Shown: in pieces, positions 13,137 to 25,291 of the stretch
How positions within the stretch are numbered: position 1 is the first letter of the stretch
Layout: each line of letters starts with the position of its first letter
Assembly: GCF_014641855.1 (NCBI RefSeq)
Contig: NZ_BMII01000011.1
Span: forward strand, 62,001 to 126,000
Direction: 5' to 3'
DNA from: Shewanella inventionis
Lineage (GTDB): Bacteria > Pseudomonadota > Gammaproteobacteria > Enterobacterales > Shewanellaceae
Length of the DNA stretch: 64,000 bases
Notes under the pieces: generated by a model
Told to the model about the DNA's origin: nothing
Databases searched by the model: none
The model's input: the letters and a program-made list of their open reading frames with translations, nothing else
Made by a program: the position numbers and the translations under genes

Positions 13137-14231
13137 ATGAACGAATTACATTACCTTTTGGGTAAACCGTTAAGCCAAGCCGATTTACGTACTCACAATA
13201 GCGATTTTATTGTCAAAGAAATTTTGCCTTTTACCCCAACAGGAGAAGGCGAACACCACATGCTGCATATTCAAAAAAATGGCTTGAACACAGTATATGT
13301 CGCTGAAATAATTGCCAAGTTTGCAAAAGTGCATCCAAAAGAAGTCACCTTCGCAGGGCAAAAAGATAAAAATGCCATTACTGAGCAGTGGTTTGGTGTA
13401 CGTATACCCGGTAAAGAAACTCCTGAGTGGGCGCAATTAAATAACGATAAGCTCACGGTGTTATCGAGCAGTCGTCACAGCAAGAAATTACGAATAGGTG
13501 CATTGCTCGGAAACCGTTTTGTATTGACCTTGCGCAATATTACCGATATTGCAGACCTTAAGTCTCGGTTAACGCATATTGCTGCCACCGGAGTACCTAA
13601 CTATTTTGGCGAACAACGCTTTGGACATGATGGCAAAAACCTAGTGATGGGGCGTCAAATGCTAAACGGCGGCCGCAATGTTAAAGATCGCAATAAACGC
13701 AGTATGTATTTATCAGCTGTTCGTTCAAACATATTTAACCTGGTCGCATCTCATCGTTTAGCCACACATCAAACACAACCATTAGTCGGTGACTGTGTAA
13801 TGCTTGCTGGCAGTAAAAGTTATTTTACTGTTGATGCTTGGGACGATGTACTTAACCAGCGCCTTGCTGAAAAAGACATACAATTGTCTGCACCATTATG
13901 GGGGCGAGGAACTCCTTTGGCTAAAGAGACCGCTCTTGAAGTCGAAATGGCAGCGTTAACCGATTATGCAAATGATTTGTCTGGGCTTGAAAATGCCGGT
14001 TTAAGCCAAGAAAGACGACCTTTGTTACTTGAACCACAAGGAATGAAATGGCAATTTGATGCCGATGTGTTGACCCTTGAGTTTATGTTACCTGCAGGTA
14101 GCTATGCGACATCTGTTTTGCGTGAACTTGCTGATTACCAAGATGTTCAAGAACAACAAAGACAAATAATGGTGGCAGAACAGCAAGCCCAGCGTTTATT
14201 AGAAGAATCACAACAAAATAACGAGTCGTAA
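13137..14231 (+). CDS. truD: tRNA pseudouridine(13) synthase TruD
   Basis: Isomerises U13 of tRNA-Glu to pseudouridine. The 364-residue product contains the family signature with the catalytic Asp in FAGQKDKNAITEQW, plus NYFGEQRFGHDGKNL and LPAGSYATSVLREL near the C-terminus. It lies 22 nt after ispF and 3 nt before surE, consistent with one operon. Confidence 0.96.
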   Translation: MNELHYLLGKPLSQADLRTHNSDFIVKEILPFTPTGEGEHHMLHIQKNGLNTVYVAEIIAKFAKVHPKEVTFAGQKDKNAITEQWFGVRIPGKETPEWAQLNNDKLTVLSSSRHSKKLRIGALLGNRFVLTLRNITDIADLKSRLTHIAATGVPNYFGEQRFGHDGKNLVMGRQMLNGGRNVKDRNKRSMYLSAVRSNIFNLVASHRLATHQTQPLVGDCVMLAGSKSYFTVDAWDDVLNQRLAEKDIQLSAPLWGRGTPLAKETALEVEMAALTDYANDLSGLENAGLSQERRPLLLEPQGMKWQFDADVLTLEFMLPAGSYATSVLRELADYQDVQEQQRQIMVAEQQAQRLLEESQQNNES

Positions 14232-14234
14232 GTC

Positions 14235-14984
14235 ATGATCAATATTTTAGTCAGTAATGATGATGGTGTAAGTGCCCCAGGCATTATTGCATTAACTCAA
14301 GCCTTGAGTGAGTTTGCTCAAGTGGTGACCGTCGCACCCGATCGAAATTGTTCAGGCGCGAGTAATTCATTAACCTTGACTAACCCATTAAGAATTAATA
14401 ACTTAGGAAATGGTTATATTTCCGTTAATGGTACACCAACTGATTGTGTCCATTTAGCGATCAGGCAGTTATGCCCAGCAGAGCCCGATATTGTGGTCTC
14501 CGGTATTAATGCAGGTGCCAACATGGGAGATGATACTCTCTATTCCGGTACGGTTGCTGCCGCAATGGAAGGGCGTTTTTTAGGGTTACCTGCAATCGCG
14601 ATTTCATTAGTCGGAAAGTCGTTAACTCATTATGATAGTGCTGCTATTTATGCGGCTAAAATTGTAAAGGGGTTATTAGCACACCCGATAAATAGCGATC
14701 AAATATTAAATGTCAATGTCCCCGATTTGCCTTTAGAGCAAATTAAAGGAATTAAAGTCACACGCTTAGGGGCAAGACATAAAGCCGAAGGCATGATAAA
14801 AACCCAAGATCCAGCTGGAAAAGATATTTATTGGCTTGGGCCAGTTGGTCGTGAACAAGATGCCGGTGAAGGTACCGATTTTGGTGCCGTTGCGGCAGGT
14901 TATGTATCAATTACACCGTTAACAGTAGATTTAACCGCATATAATCAACTACACGGATTAGCTGAGTGGGTAACAAAAATATGA
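14235..14984 (+). CDS. surE: 5'/3'-nucleotidase SurE
   Basis: Metal-dependent acid phosphatase acting on nucleoside monophosphates, linked to stationary-phase survival. The 249-residue product starts [16 protein letters not shown], containing the metal-binding Asp pair, and has [14 protein letters not shown] and [20 protein letters not shown]. Its TGA stop overlaps the pcm ATG as ATGA, implying translational coupling. Confidence 0.96.
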   Translation: MINILVSNDDGVSAPGIIALTQALSEFAQVVTVAPDRNCSGASNSLTLTNPLRINNLGNGYISVNGTPTDCVHLAIRQLCPAEPDIVVSGINAGANMGDDTLYSGTVAAAMEGRFLGLPAIAISLVGKSLTHYDSAAIYAAKIVKGLLAHPINSDQILNVNVPDLPLEQIKGIKVTRLGARHKAEGMIKTQDPAGKDIYWLGPVGREQDAGEGTDFGAVAAGYVSITPLTVDLTAYNQLHGLAEWVTKI

Positions 14985-15616
14985 CTAGGGTAGCTTCAAC
15001 ATCAGCAATAAACTTGGCAAAAAAGTTGTCTGATGCAGGGATCCGCCACCCAGCGGTATTGCACGCAGTTGCGAATACACCGCGTGAGTTATTTCTTGAC
15101 GACGCCCTAGCTCACAAAGCATATGAAAACACCGCACTTCCAATTGGGCAGGGGCAAACGATTTCCCAGCCATATATTGTTGCGCGTATGACCGAGCTTT
15201 TACTACAACATAATCCGCAAAAAGTACTCGAAATTGGTACCGGTTCTGGTTACCAAGCTGCTGTGTTGGCATCAATTATTCCGCAGTTGTTTACTATTGA
15301 ACGCATTAAAGCATTGCAAATCCAGGCTAGACAACGACTTAAACGACTCGATTTGCACAATGTTTCATTTAAGTACGGTGATGGTTGGCAAGGTTGGTCT
15401 AACCGAGGCCCATTTGACGGTATTATGGTTACAGCTGCCGCGGCGTCGGTCCCGCAAGCTTTACTTGAGCAACTTGCTGATAAAGGGGTGCTGATCATTC
15501 CGGTTGGAGAAGACACCCAACAACTGCTAAAAATTACTCGAATAGGGACTCAATTCCATTCAGAGATAATAGAGGCTGTTAAATTTGTACCATTAATCAA
15601 TGGTGAATTAGCCTAA
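14981..15616 (+). CDS. pcm: Protein-L-isoaspartate O-methyltransferase Pcm
   Basis: Repairs isoaspartyl residues in aged proteins by SAM-dependent methylation. The 211-residue product has [21 protein letters not shown], the SAM motif [16 protein letters not shown] and the C-terminal [12 protein letters not shown]. The ATG at 14981, overlapping the surE stop as ATGA, gives a length near the E. coli protein (208); an in-frame GTG five codons upstream is less likely. Confidence 0.95.
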   Translation: MTRVASTSAINLAKKLSDAGIRHPAVLHAVANTPRELFLDDALAHKAYENTALPIGQGQTISQPYIVARMTELLLQHNPQKVLEIGTGSGYQAAVLASIIPQLFTIERIKALQIQARQRLKRLDLHNVSFKYGDGWQGWSNRGPFDGIMVTAAAASVPQALLEQLADKGVLIIPVGEDTQQLLKITRIGTQFHSEIIEAVKFVPLINGELA

Positions 15617-15720
15617 AATACATGACTTCTGCTTCATGTAAGTCTGCGCAATATAGATTATCGTGTAGAATAACGTTTGTTTGTATTTTCCCTGTGTATT
15701 TTCCTTAAGGACATTGTTTG

Positions 15721-16650
15721 ATGAATAGCGGTTGGCCAAATGGTTTGGTCTTAGCAATCATGCTCACAGGATGTAGCTTTCAAGCTGAACGTCCTGCGCC
15801 GGTTGAAAGTTTATCATCAAAAAATCACGGTCCTCGCTACCACAAAGGTTCGCTTAACACTCATCAATATAGAGTAAAAAAGGGTGACACTCTTTACTCA
15901 ATAGCTTGGGGAGCTGGGCGACATTTTATTGAACTTGCTCGAGACAATAACTTACAGGCACCATATACGATTTATCCTGGGCAAATTATTCATTTATCCA
16001 GCCCAAATCGTTCTGTAGCAACACAGGTTAATTCAGCCCAATCCAACAAGTCTAATGTACAAACTCAGGCTGTCACTCAACCTTATTCATCAGTTTCTAA
16101 TCGTTCTGATTTAAAAATAATTAAGCCAGCTGTTAGCGAAAAGCCCCAGCCACTGGTCGTATCAGACAGAACGAAAAAAGATCTTGATCACAAAGTCGAG
16201 CCTGCGTATTCTGTAACAACTACCCAACAAAAAATTAACCAAAATGCAAGCGGACCAGTTGTTAACTTGCCACAGCAAGTTCAGCAATGGCACTGGCCAG
16301 TCAGAGGCCGAATCATTGGATATTTTTCGGTATCTGAGCAAGGTAATCAAGGAATTAAGATTGCTGGCAATCGCGGTGATGTCATAAAAGCCGCTGCAGA
16401 TGGGAGAGTCGTATATGCGGGCAATGCGCTTCGGGGATATGGCAACTTAGTAATTATCAAACATAATGATGATTTTTTAAGTGCTTATGCTCATGCAGAT
16501 ACGATAACGGTTAAAGAAAAGCAATATGTTAGTGCAGGGCAAACAGTTGCAAAAATGGGCAGTACAGGGACAAACCAAGTGATGCTTCACTTTGAAGTGC
16601 GTTATCACGGTAAGTCAGTCAACCCATTACGATATCTACCTAAACAGTAA
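15721..16650 (+). CDS. nlpD: Lipoprotein NlpD, LysM and degenerate LytM domains
   Basis: Outer-membrane lipoprotein that activates the amidase AmiC during cell separation. The 309-residue product has a lipoprotein signal ending in the lipobox LTGC. A LysM domain (YRVKKGDTLYSIAWGAG, about residues 50-95) is followed by a low-complexity linker and a C-terminal LytM/M23-like domain. The catalytic zinc ligands of active M23 peptidases are not preserved, as expected for a non-enzymatic activator. ATG 15721 is chosen with AAGGA 10 nt upstream. In E. coli a main rpoS promoter lies inside nlpD; that is likely here too but is not visible by eye. Confidence 0.94.
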   Translation: MNSGWPNGLVLAIMLTGCSFQAERPAPVESLSSKNHGPRYHKGSLNTHQYRVKKGDTLYSIAWGAGRHFIELARDNNLQAPYTIYPGQIIHLSSPNRSVATQVNSAQSNKSNVQTQAVTQPYSSVSNRSDLKIIKPAVSEKPQPLVVSDRTKKDLDHKVEPAYSVTTTQQKINQNASGPVVNLPQQVQQWHWPVRGRIIGYFSVSEQGNQGIKIAGNRGDVIKAAADGRVVYAGNALRGYGNLVIIKHNDDFLSAYAHADTITVKEKQYVSAGQTVAKMGSTGTNQVMLHFEVRYHGKSVNPLRYLPKQ

Positions 16651-16727
16651 TTGTTTAGCAATATAAATAACGGAGGATAAGCAGTGCAGTAGATTACATA
16701 TCACATATTAGGTTTGGGAGAGCAATT

Positions 16728-17699
16728 ATGAGCCGCAAAAACAGTACTGCTTCAGCAGAACAAATTGTCGATCTAGCTAAACAACCACAAGAGGTTGCAA
16801 CCAAAAATGGCGATTTGGTACAGCAACTCGAAATTGAAGAAAAAGTCCAAGATGACTTACAAAAAAATCTCGATGCCACTCAATTATATTTAGGTGAAAT
16901 TGGTTTTTCTCCGCTGCTTACTGCAGAAGAAGAAGTCTATTTTTCACGTAAAGCCCTCAAAGGCTGCGAAAAATCTCGCAACCGAATGATAGAAAGTAAT
17001 TTACGTCTAGTCGTTAAAATTTCCAGAAGATACAACAATCGCGGATTAGCTTTGCTCGATCTTATTGAAGAGGGCAATTTAGGCCTGATAAGAGCGGTTG
17101 AAAAGTTTGACCCTGAACGCGGTTTCCGTTTCTCAACTTATGCTACATGGTGGATTAGGCAAACTATTGAACGTGCCATTATGAATCAGACTCGCACGAT
17201 CCGACTTCCTATTCATGTGGTAAAAGAACTTAATGTTTACTTGCGCACAGCAAGGCAACTCGCGCAAAAACTTGATCATGAACCCACAGCTGAAGAAATT
17301 GCTGAAAAACTCGATGTGTCAACGGGCGACGTGAGTCGTATGCTGAAACTGAATGAGCGAATTACCTCTGTTGATTCACCCATTGGAGGCGACAATGAAA
17401 AAGCATTGTTGGATGTAATTGCCGACGACGATTCAGTTGGACCTGATCATAGAGTGCAAAACGAAGATTTATCTAACTCAATTGTAGGTTGGTTAAATGA
17501 ACTCAACACCAAACAACGTGAAGTATTGGCAAGACGTTTTGGTTTATTAGGATATGTGCCATCAACACTAGAAAACGTCGGTGCTGAAATTGGGTTAACC
17601 CGTGAGCGTGTTCGTCAAATACAGGTTGAAGCATTAAAACGTTTAAAAGATTTATTGGGTTCTCAAGGGTTGTCAGTTGAAGCGCTTTTTAGAGACTAA
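16728..17699 (+). CDS. rpoS: RNA polymerase sigma factor RpoS
   Basis: Stationary-phase and general stress sigma factor (sigma-38). The 323-residue product has region 2 motifs ([64 protein letters not shown]), region 3 ([12 protein letters not shown]) and region 4.2 ([20 protein letters not shown]). No truncation is visible. It is followed by a hairpin shared with convergent mutS. Confidence 0.97.
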   Translation: MSRKNSTASAEQIVDLAKQPQEVATKNGDLVQQLEIEEKVQDDLQKNLDATQLYLGEIGFSPLLTAEEEVYFSRKALKGCEKSRNRMIESNLRLVVKISRRYNNRGLALLDLIEEGNLGLIRAVEKFDPERGFRFSTYATWWIRQTIERAIMNQTRTIRLPIHVVKELNVYLRTARQLAQKLDHEPTAEEIAEKLDVSTGDVSRMLKLNERITSVDSPIGGDNEKALLDVIADDDSVGPDHRVQNEDLSNSIVGWLNELNTKQREVLARRFGLLGYVPSTLENVGAEIGLTRERVRQIQVEALKRLKDLLGSQGLSVEALFRD

Positions 17700-17741
17700 T
17701 ACCCACTTAAATTTACATGAGTTTCTGATGCAATAAATAAT

Positions 17742-17768
17742 AAAAGGACACAGTTAGTGTCCTTTTTA
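17742..17768. terminator. Bidirectional terminator between rpoS and mutS
   Basis: AAAAGGACAC and GTGTCCTTTT form a perfect stem with a 5-nt loop, with A and T runs on opposite sides, so it can end transcripts from both convergent genes. Confidence 0.85.
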
Positions 17769-17785
17769 TATGGTTAATTTTATGA

Positions 17786-20362
17786 TTAATTTACTAGCTT
17801 TTTCAGTTCATACAATAGGTCTAATGCTTGCTTTGGGGTAAAGTCATCGGGGTTTATTCGTGCCAATTTATCCAGTGCAGGAGAGGTCTCAGGCATTGGC
17901 GTAAGTAAATTCATGCTTACTTGATGAGGTATGTGCTCGGTCGCAGTAATATCGCGGTTTTCGAGTTGATGCAATTTATGCTTGGCAGCGTTAATGACTT
18001 GATTCGGAACACCAGCCAAAGCCGCGACCTGTAAACCATAGCTTTTACTTGCTGCCCCTTCCTGTACTGCGTGCATAAATGCAATAGTATCATCGTGTTC
18101 AATGGCATCTAAATGAACATTAACCACCGCGGGCAATAATTCAGGCAGCTGGGTAAGTTCAAAATAATGAGTCGCAAATAACGTCAGAGCACTGACTTGC
18201 TTAGCAAGATATTCTGCAGCTGACCAAGCAAGCGATAAACCATCATAGGTTGAGGTTCCGCGGCCTATTTCATCCATTAATACCAAACTGTTTGCTGTGG
18301 CATTATGTAAAATATTAGCGGTTTCAGTCATTTCCACCATAAAGGTTGAACGACCTGACGCCAAGTCATCCGAGGCGCCGATACGGGTAAATATGCGATC
18401 TACCTCGCCAATTTTTGCCGAGCCAGCAGGCACAAAACAGCCGATATGAGCCATTAGAGTAATTAATGCCACTTGGCGCATGTAAGTCGACTTACCCCCC
18501 ATGTTAGGGCCTGTAACTATCAGCATTTTTCGTGATGGCGACAAGTCTACAGGGTTAGCGATAAATGCAGATTGACTGACTTGCTCAACAACGGGGTGGC
18601 GGCCTGCATTAATATGGATCCCAATCTCATTGGTCATTTGCGGGCATTCATAATTGAGTGTTTGTGCACGTTCGGCAAAGTTACTCAATACATCTAACTG
18701 TGCTGCTGCGGTAGCAAAAGCTTGTAACTCATGCAGTTTAGGTAACAATAAATCGAACAGTTGCTCCCACAGTTGTTTCTCAAGTGCTAAGGCTTTACCT
18801 TGGCTTGAAAGGACTTTTTCCTCGTATTCTTTTAGCTCAGGAGTAATATAGCGCTCTGTACTTTTTAATGTTTGGCGACGCTGATAGCTCAACGGCACTC
18901 TATCAGCTTGTAAGCGGCTCACTTCTATGTAGTAACCATGCACTCGGTTATAGCCCACTTTTAATGTGCTTATACCGGTTTGTTGTTTTTCTCGGGCTTC
19001 AAGCTCAACTAAATAATCATTTGCACCTTCACTGAGTTTACGCCATTCATCTAACTCTTCGTGGTAACCCGTTTTTATTACCCCGCCATCTCTAATTAAC
19101 ATTGGAGGGTTATCTATAATGGCCCGTTCAAGCAGGTCATGTTGCTCAGGAAACTCGCCTAATTGGGTTGCTAATGTCATCATTTGTGGCTGTTGACATT
19201 GAGACAATGTTTGCTGAATTGACGGCAATAATGCTAACGCTTGCTTTAAACGTGAAAAATCCCTCGGCCTTGCACTGCGCAGTGCTAGGCGGGCCATAAT
19301 GCGCTCAATATCGCCTAAACTTTTGAGTTGTTCATGAAGAGTATGGTAAAGGTCTTGTTCAATTAATTCATTTACAGCGCTATGGCGTGATTGAATTGCA
19401 TGACGATCACGAAGTGGCTCATGGATCCAACGTTGTAACATGCGGCTACCCATTGGGGTTGCAGTATTGTCTAGCACCCAAGCCAGGGTATTCTCACGTC
19501 CACCAGATAGATTTTGTGTTAGCTCTAAATTACGGCGAGTAGCGGCATCTAAAATGATTGATTCAGACTGGTTAAATCGCACAATTGAATTAATGTGCGG
19601 TAGCGCCATTTTTTGGGTGTCTTTAACATACTGCATTAAGCAGCCTGCAGCTTGTAATGCTAAGCGAGCATCACTAATGCCAAAACCATGTAGATCTTTG
19701 GTGCCAAATTGATTAAGGAGTAAATTAACGCAGGTATCATAATCAAATTCCCACTCTGGACGGCGGCGTATTCCCTTCATATTGTTAATTAACAACATGT
19801 CGGTGAAATCTTCGCTGTACAGTAATTCAGCAGGATGAGTGCGCTGGAGTTCGGCTTCTAATGCTTCACGAGTTGGGAGTTCGGCGATGACAAATCGGCC
19901 CGATGAAATATCGAGAGTGGCATAGCCAAAGCCGGTTTTACCCTGGTAAAGTGCTGCAAGTAGATTGTCTTGCCTTTCCTGTAATAAGGCTTCATCTGTT
20001 AATGTACCAGGAGTAACAATACGTACAACTTGGCGCTCAACGGGACCTTTAGAGGTTGCCGGATCGCCAATTTGCTCACATATAGCCACTGATTGGCCAA
20101 TTTGCACCAACTTAGCTAAATAACCTTCCACAGCATGATAAGGAATACCCGCCATAGGAATTGGATCACCGCCACTTTTACCGCGAGCGGTTAATGAAAT
20201 GCCTAATAGTTCAGATGCTTTTTTTGCATCATCATAAAATAATTCGTAAAAATCACCCATACGATAAAAGAGCAACATGTCAGCATGAGCGGCTTTTAAG
20301 CTCAAATATTGTCGCATCATAGGGGTATGTTTTTCTAAATCACTGGTATCAATTGCAGTCAT
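17786..20362 (-). CDS. mutS: DNA mismatch repair protein MutS
   Basis: Mismatch recognition ATPase. The product from ATG 20362 is 858 residues; a further in-frame ATG lies 9 nt upstream (20371). The N-terminal mismatch-binding motif is [13 protein letters not shown] (Phe-X-Glu). The core and clamp domains are followed by the ABC-type ATPase with Walker [14 protein letters not shown], signature region [13 protein letters not shown] and Walker [19 protein letters not shown]-terminal dimerisation helix is present. It looks intact, so the neighbouring recA lesion is not part of a broader loss of repair genes here. Confidence 0.97.
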   Translation of the reverse strand: MTAIDTSDLEKHTPMMRQYLSLKAAHADMLLFYRMGDFYELFYDDAKKASELLGISLTARGKSGGDPIPMAGIPYHAVEGYLAKLVQIGQSVAICEQIGDPATSKGPVERQVVRIVTPGTLTDEALLQERQDNLLAALYQGKTGFGYATLDISSGRFVIAELPTREALEAELQRTHPAELLYSEDFTDMLLINNMKGIRRRPEWEFDYDTCVNLLLNQFGTKDLHGFGISDARLALQAAGCLMQYVKDTQKMALPHINSIVRFNQSESIILDAATRRNLELTQNLSGGRENTLAWVLDNTATPMGSRMLQRWIHEPLRDRHAIQSRHSAVNELIEQDLYHTLHEQLKSLGDIERIMARLALRSARPRDFSRLKQALALLPSIQQTLSQCQQPQMMTLATQLGEFPEQHDLLERAIIDNPPMLIRDGGVIKTGYHEELDEWRKLSEGANDYLVELEAREKQQTGISTLKVGYNRVHGYYIEVSRLQADRVPLSYQRRQTLKSTERYITPELKEYEEKVLSSQGKALALEKQLWEQLFDLLLPKLHELQAFATAAAQLDVLSNFAERAQTLNYECPQMTNEIGIHINAGRHPVVEQVSQSAFIANPVDLSPSRKMLIVTGPNMGGKSTYMRQVALITLMAHIGCFVPAGSAKIGEVDRIFTRIGASDDLASGRSTFMVEMTETANILHNATANSLVLMDEIGRGTSTYDGLSLAWSAAEYLAKQVSALTLFATHYFELTQLPELLPAVVNVHLDAIEHDDTIAFMHAVQEGAASKSYGLQVAALAGVPNQVINAAKHKLHQLENRDITATEHIPHQVSMNLLTPMPETSPALDKLARINPDDFTPKQALDLLYELKKLVN

Positions 20363-20531
20363 TATGGACATTTCACTTTTATCTATCTTGAGATGTGGTT
20401 CTTTATGGCGCTAATCTTAACAATTTTTATCATCGGGGTATCAACCAATTATTAATAAAAATTGATTGCTGGGTAAAATATTGATGTAAAAAGGCAAATT
20501 AACGCAACATAAAAAAAAATACCCACAGCAC

Positions 20532-20559
20532 TTGATACTGTATGACTATACAGTATACT
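20532..20559 (+). promoter_or_regulatory. recA promoter with consensus LexA box
   Basis: A -35 TTGATA (20532-20537) and a -10 TATACT (20554-20559) are exactly 16 bp apart. That spacer is a perfect LexA operator of the form CTGT-N8-ACAG (20538-20553). The arrangement is the same as at E. coli recA, so LexA binding would block RNA polymerase. The promoter looks fully functional although the gene behind it is broken. Confidence 0.93.
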
Positions 20560-20636
20560 GGTGGACATATTGAGATGCGTTACAACATTTCACCTAAATA
20601 CAAATTGCATTTTACTAAACGTATTGAATGCCTTAA

Positions 20637-21534
<898 letters not shown>

Positions 21535-21579
21535 ACTAGGTTATTAAGTTTTAAAAAGTGTTAAACCTAATTAAGTAAG

Positions 21580-21612
21580 TCGCGGTAGCAGGCATCTGCA
21601 CCGCGATTTTTT
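21580..21612 (+). terminator. Rho-independent terminator after recA
   Basis: TCGCGGT and ACCGCGA pair around a 13-nt loop and are followed by six T residues, 46 nt after the recA stop codon. A terminator here implies that recA was not cotranscribed with a downstream recX. Confidence 0.8.
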
Positions 21613-21630
21613 ATTTCTTCAGCAAACCTT

Positions 21631-21908
21631 AGGGTCTGTTGAACTTTGCTGTTTGAATTTTGTTCGAGTTAAAAACGTTTTAATCGAGACGAATGGATTG
21701 ATGCCTAGTCATCTAAGCAATATCCATTCAACAAAGAGTAAAACGTTTTTAGCCGAACCTTTCAGGCAGCGTTTGTTGGCCATTTTTACTGCGTTATCTA
21801 CTTTTTATGTAGAATAACTACACCTCAAAGTCTCTGCCGCGCAGTTATATATGTGAGTAAAGACCAACAATTCGCTGCAAAAATAATCTTGAAAGATCAA
21901 CAGACCCT
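21631..21908. mobile_element. MITE-like non-coding element with terminal inverted repeats
   Basis: The element starts AGGGTCTGTTGA and ends with its exact complement TCAACAGACCCT; allowing one mismatch the match extends to 16 of 17 bases. Inside, AAAAACGTTTTA (21671-21682) and TAAAACGTTTTT (21739-21750), plus GAATGGAT (21691) and ATCCATTC (21722), form a second long inverted repeat with an apex near 21700-21720. No open reading frame is present. The size (278 bp) and structure fit a non-autonomous miniature transposable element. I see no clear target-site duplication. It lies between recA and alaS, where many gammaproteobacteria carry recX. Confidence 0.7.
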
Positions 21909-22221
21909 CGGCTTGCTCTTATATCGTTAATTCACACCATGTCTAAACTCAGATAAGTTCTTACTGAGGTTGACCATCATCAGGTTGATTGGGTTTAAAT
22001 ACGTAATAATCAGTATAAATGAGTGAACAGAGGTTGCTGATTGGTATAACAACAAGCAGATTTCTGAACACATCAATCTTGGTTTTCAATCGATTTTGCT
22101 TCAAATCATAATCGGTTCGCTCGTCTCGCTTCTTTCGTTAAATTCAGTATATAATGCCTACATTTACTGGCTTGTTTGGCAAGCTGGATACTTATGTATT
22201 TTTCTACTTCAGGACCATTTC
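21909..22221. other. Intergenic region before alaS, no gene recognised
   Basis: A 313-bp stretch between the MITE-like element and the alaS ATG. An open frame continuous with alaS begins at 22096, but the added residues are hydrophobic, unlike any AlaS N-terminus, so I treat them as non-coding. No recX-like frame is recognisable. The alaS promoter should lie here. Confidence 0.5.
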
Positions 22222-24846
22222 ATGTTTCAGACTACAGCAGAGTTAAGAAGTGCTTTTTTAAAGTATTTTGAAGATAACGGACATCAGGTTGTTGATAGCA
22301 GCTCGCTCGTTCCCGCAAACGACCCAACACTGTTATTTACCAATGCAGGTATGAATCAGTTTAAAGATGTGTTCCTTGGTATGGATAAACGTAGCTACAC
22401 TCGTGCCGTATCGTCACAACGCTGTGTGCGTGCCGGTGGTAAACACAATGACCTTGATAACGTGGGATATACCGCACGTCACCATACTTTTTTTGAAATG
22501 CTCGGTAACTTCAGTTTTGGCGATTATTTCAAAGAAGAAGCCATTCGTTTTGCTTGGACCTTTTTAACTGAAACCTTAAAGCTGCCTAAAGAGCGTTTAT
22601 GCGTCACCATCTATGAAACTGATGATGAAGCTTATGACATTTGGACTCAAAAAATTGGTGTGCCAGCAGAAAGCATGATCCGCATTGGCGATAATAAAGG
22701 TGCTGCATTTGCCTCAGACAACTTCTGGCAAATGGGTGATACAGGACCATGTGGTCCATGTAGTGAAATTTTCTATGATCATGGCGATCACATTTGGGGC
22801 GGTCGCCCAGGTACTCCAGAAGAAGATGGCGATCGGTTTATTGAGATTTGGAACATCGTATTTATGCAATATAACCGTCAAGCAGACGGTGAAATGTTAC
22901 CACTTCCTAAGCCGTCAGTTGATACCGGTATGGGTATTGAACGTATTGCAGCCATTATGCAAGGCGTACATTCAAACTACGAAATCGATATTTTTAAGCA
23001 ATTAATTGCTAAAGCGGCTGACGTTATCGGTGTGTCTGATTTAGAAAACAAATCATTACGTGTAATAGCTGACCATATTCGTTCATGTGCGTTTTTAGTT
23101 GCCGATGGTGTGATGCCATCTAACGAAGGTCGTGGTTATGTGCTACGTCGTATTATCCGCCGTGCCGTGCGTCATGGTAACAAGTTAGGGGCTACAGAAG
23201 CCTTTTTCTATAAATTAGTCCCAACGCTGATTGACGTGATGGGTGATGCTGCAAACGGCTTAAAAGCCATGCAAGCGATAGTTGAAAAAGCATTAAAAGC
23301 TGAAGAAGATCAATTTGCTCGTACCTTAGAGCGTGGCCTTGTTATTTTAGATGGTGCATTAAACAGCCTTAAAGGTGACACGCTAGATGGCGAAACAGTA
23401 TTTAAACTGTATGACACTTACGGCTTCCCTGTCGACTTAACTGCTGACGTTTGTCGCGAGCGTGATATCAATGTCGATGAAGCCGGTTTTGAAGCTGCAA
23501 TGGCCGAGCAAAGAAGCCGAGCACAAGCCGCGGGTAACTTTGGTGCAGACTATAATAGCAATTTAATTATTGATGCTGAAACTGCGTTCTGTGGCTACAC
23601 TGAGCTAAGTGGTGAGTCGACAATAACCGGTTTATATGTTGATGGTAAAGCGGTCGACACCGTCACTGCAGGTCAAAAAGCCATAGTGGTGTTAGCTAAT
23701 ACCCCATTTTATGCTGAGTCAGGCGGGCAAGTTGGTGACAAAGGGGTATTATCTGCACAAGGTATCGAGTTTGCAGTAAACGACACACAAAAGTTTGGTC
23801 AGGCTACAGGGCATCAGGGTGAATTGATTCAAGGCCAATTAGTGGTTGGGCAGACCTTGTCAGCACAAGTGGACAAAAAATTACGCCACCGTACTCAGCT
23901 AAACCATTCTGTGACTCATTTATTGCATGCAGCGTTGCGTAAGGTATTAGGCGCGCATGTGACGCAAAAAGGCTCGTTAGTAAACCCAGAGCGTTTACGT
24001 TTTGACTTTTCACATTTTGAAGCGGTAAAACCTGCTGAGTTAAAAGCCGTTGAAGAATTAGTTAACACACAAATTCGCCGCAATCATCAGTTAAAAACAG
24101 CTGAAATGGCTATCGATGAAGCAAAAGAAAAGGGTGCGATGGCACTCTTTGGTGAAAAATACGATGATCAAGTCCGTGTGGTAACAATGGGTGATTTCTC
24201 TATCGAATTATGTGGTGGAACGCACGTTGGACGTACGGGTGATATTGGTTTATTCAAAATTACCACTGAAGGCGGTATTGCTGCCGGTGTTCGTCGAATT
24301 GAAGCCGTAACGGGTGCAGCAGCTATGGCTTATGTTGCTCAGCAGCAAGCCATGTTAGATGAAGCCGCGCAATTGCTAAAATCTGATAATGCGTCAGTCG
24401 TGGCTAAATTAAAAGCACAACTAGATAAAGTGAAGCAACTTGAAAAGGATTTATCGCAACTTAAAGATAAACTCGCGGCTGCAGCAAGTGCGGATATGGC
24501 CGGTGATGCTATTGATGTCAATGGTGTGAAAGTGCTGGTTAAAATGCTTGAAGGTGTCGATCCAGGTTCACTGCGTGGTTTACAAGATGAGTTAAAGCAA
24601 AAACTAAAATCGGCTATTATCGTACTGGGTACAGCAAAAGACGGTAAGGTAAATTTAATTGCTGGTGTAAGTAACGACTTAACCAAGCAAGTTAAAGCTG
24701 GTGAGTTGGTTGCTATGGTGGCCCAGCAAGTGGGCGGTAAGGGCGGTGGTCGTCCAGATATGGCGCAGGCGGGTGGTACTCAACCAGAGAACCTAGCAGC
24801 TGCTTTAGCGTCTGTTGAGCCTTGGATTGCTGAACGATTGAGCTAA
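22222..24846 (+). CDS. alaS: Alanyl-tRNA synthetase
   Basis: Charges tRNA-Ala and edits mischarged Ser and Gly. The 874-residue product begins [21 protein letters not shown], matching the family N-terminus, with CAGGA 8 nt upstream. Class II motifs include [41 protein letters not shown] and the glycine-rich motif 3 region ending GMGIERIAA. The editing domain carries the zinc ligands in [13 protein letters not shown] and [15 protein letters not shown]-terminal C-Ala domain has [15 protein letters not shown]. Length matches E. coli AlaS (about 876). Confidence 0.97.
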   Translation: MFQTTAELRSAFLKYFEDNGHQVVDSSSLVPANDPTLLFTNAGMNQFKDVFLGMDKRSYTRAVSSQRCVRAGGKHNDLDNVGYTARHHTFFEMLGNFSFGDYFKEEAIRFAWTFLTETLKLPKERLCVTIYETDDEAYDIWTQKIGVPAESMIRIGDNKGAAFASDNFWQMGDTGPCGPCSEIFYDHGDHIWGGRPGTPEEDGDRFIEIWNIVFMQYNRQADGEMLPLPKPSVDTGMGIERIAAIMQGVHSNYEIDIFKQLIAKAADVIGVSDLENKSLRVIADHIRSCAFLVADGVMPSNEGRGYVLRRIIRRAVRHGNKLGATEAFFYKLVPTLIDVMGDAANGLKAMQAIVEKALKAEEDQFARTLERGLVILDGALNSLKGDTLDGETVFKLYDTYGFPVDLTADVCRERDINVDEAGFEAAMAEQRSRAQAAGNFGADYNSNLIIDAETAFCGYTELSGESTITGLYVDGKAVDTVTAGQKAIVVLANTPFYAESGGQVGDKGVLSAQGIEFAVNDTQKFGQATGHQGELIQGQLVVGQTLSAQVDKKLRHRTQLNHSVTHLLHAALRKVLGAHVTQKGSLVNPERLRFDFSHFEAVKPAELKAVEELVNTQIRRNHQLKTAEMAIDEAKEKGAMALFGEKYDDQVRVVTMGDFSIELCGGTHVGRTGDIGLFKITTEGGIAAGVRRIEAVTGAAAMAYVAQQQAMLDEAAQLLKSDNASVVAKLKAQLDKVKQLEKDLSQLKDKLAAAASADMAGDAIDVNGVKVLVKMLEGVDPGSLRGLQDELKQKLKSAIIVLGTAKDGKVNLIAGVSNDLTKQVKAGELVAMVAQQVGGKGGGRPDMAQAGGTQPENLAAALASVEPWIAERLS

Positions 24847-25291
24847 CCAATATGTAAATTTGCACGTTAATTGGCACTTAAGGCATAAAGTCTAAGATAT
24901 TCAGCTTTATAACTTGAGTGCCATCAGTAGATTTGGCATAGTGAAGTAACTCACTAACAGTAAAAAGCGTAAAAGGGATTGCTTGGGTAAAATGGTGATT
25001 GCAAATTCGTGTGTTAACACAAGGTCTGTAACGTTTTACTCCTGTCGTTTTGTTATTGGTTTTGCTGTTTAGATTTATTTAATACAGTGCTTAGTTCAAA
25101 TATGATGAATTTGTGACTTATCACTTATTGGTAGATGTTTTTCATTGGGCTTTAGAACTTCCGAATAGATAATGCCTTATAAGCAGATGTATTTTTAAAT
25201 AGATACTATGATTTTATTAAGCGCAGACCTTATAATAAACGCATATTACGGACAAAGCGTGTTATGCAGATTGAACTAAAGGAGCAATCGA
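24847..25291. other. Intergenic region alaS-csrA, no gene recognised
   Basis: About 445 bp without a credible reading frame and without an obvious alaS terminator. It should hold the csrA promoter and leader; GGAG lies 7-10 nt before the csrA ATG. In several Shewanella genomes, as I remember them, lysC stands between alaS and csrA; no trace of it is seen here. Confidence 0.5.

Noticed and set aside
21909-22221. Remnant of recX upstream of alaS
   Set aside because: Short translated pieces such as EVDHHQVDWV faintly recall RecX, but there is no consistent frame or order of motifs, so I do not call a pseudogene.
22096-22221. N-terminal extension of alaS by 42 residues
   Set aside because: The added sequence is hydrophobic and unlike any AlaS N-terminus; a good ribosome-binding site precedes the internal ATG at 22222.
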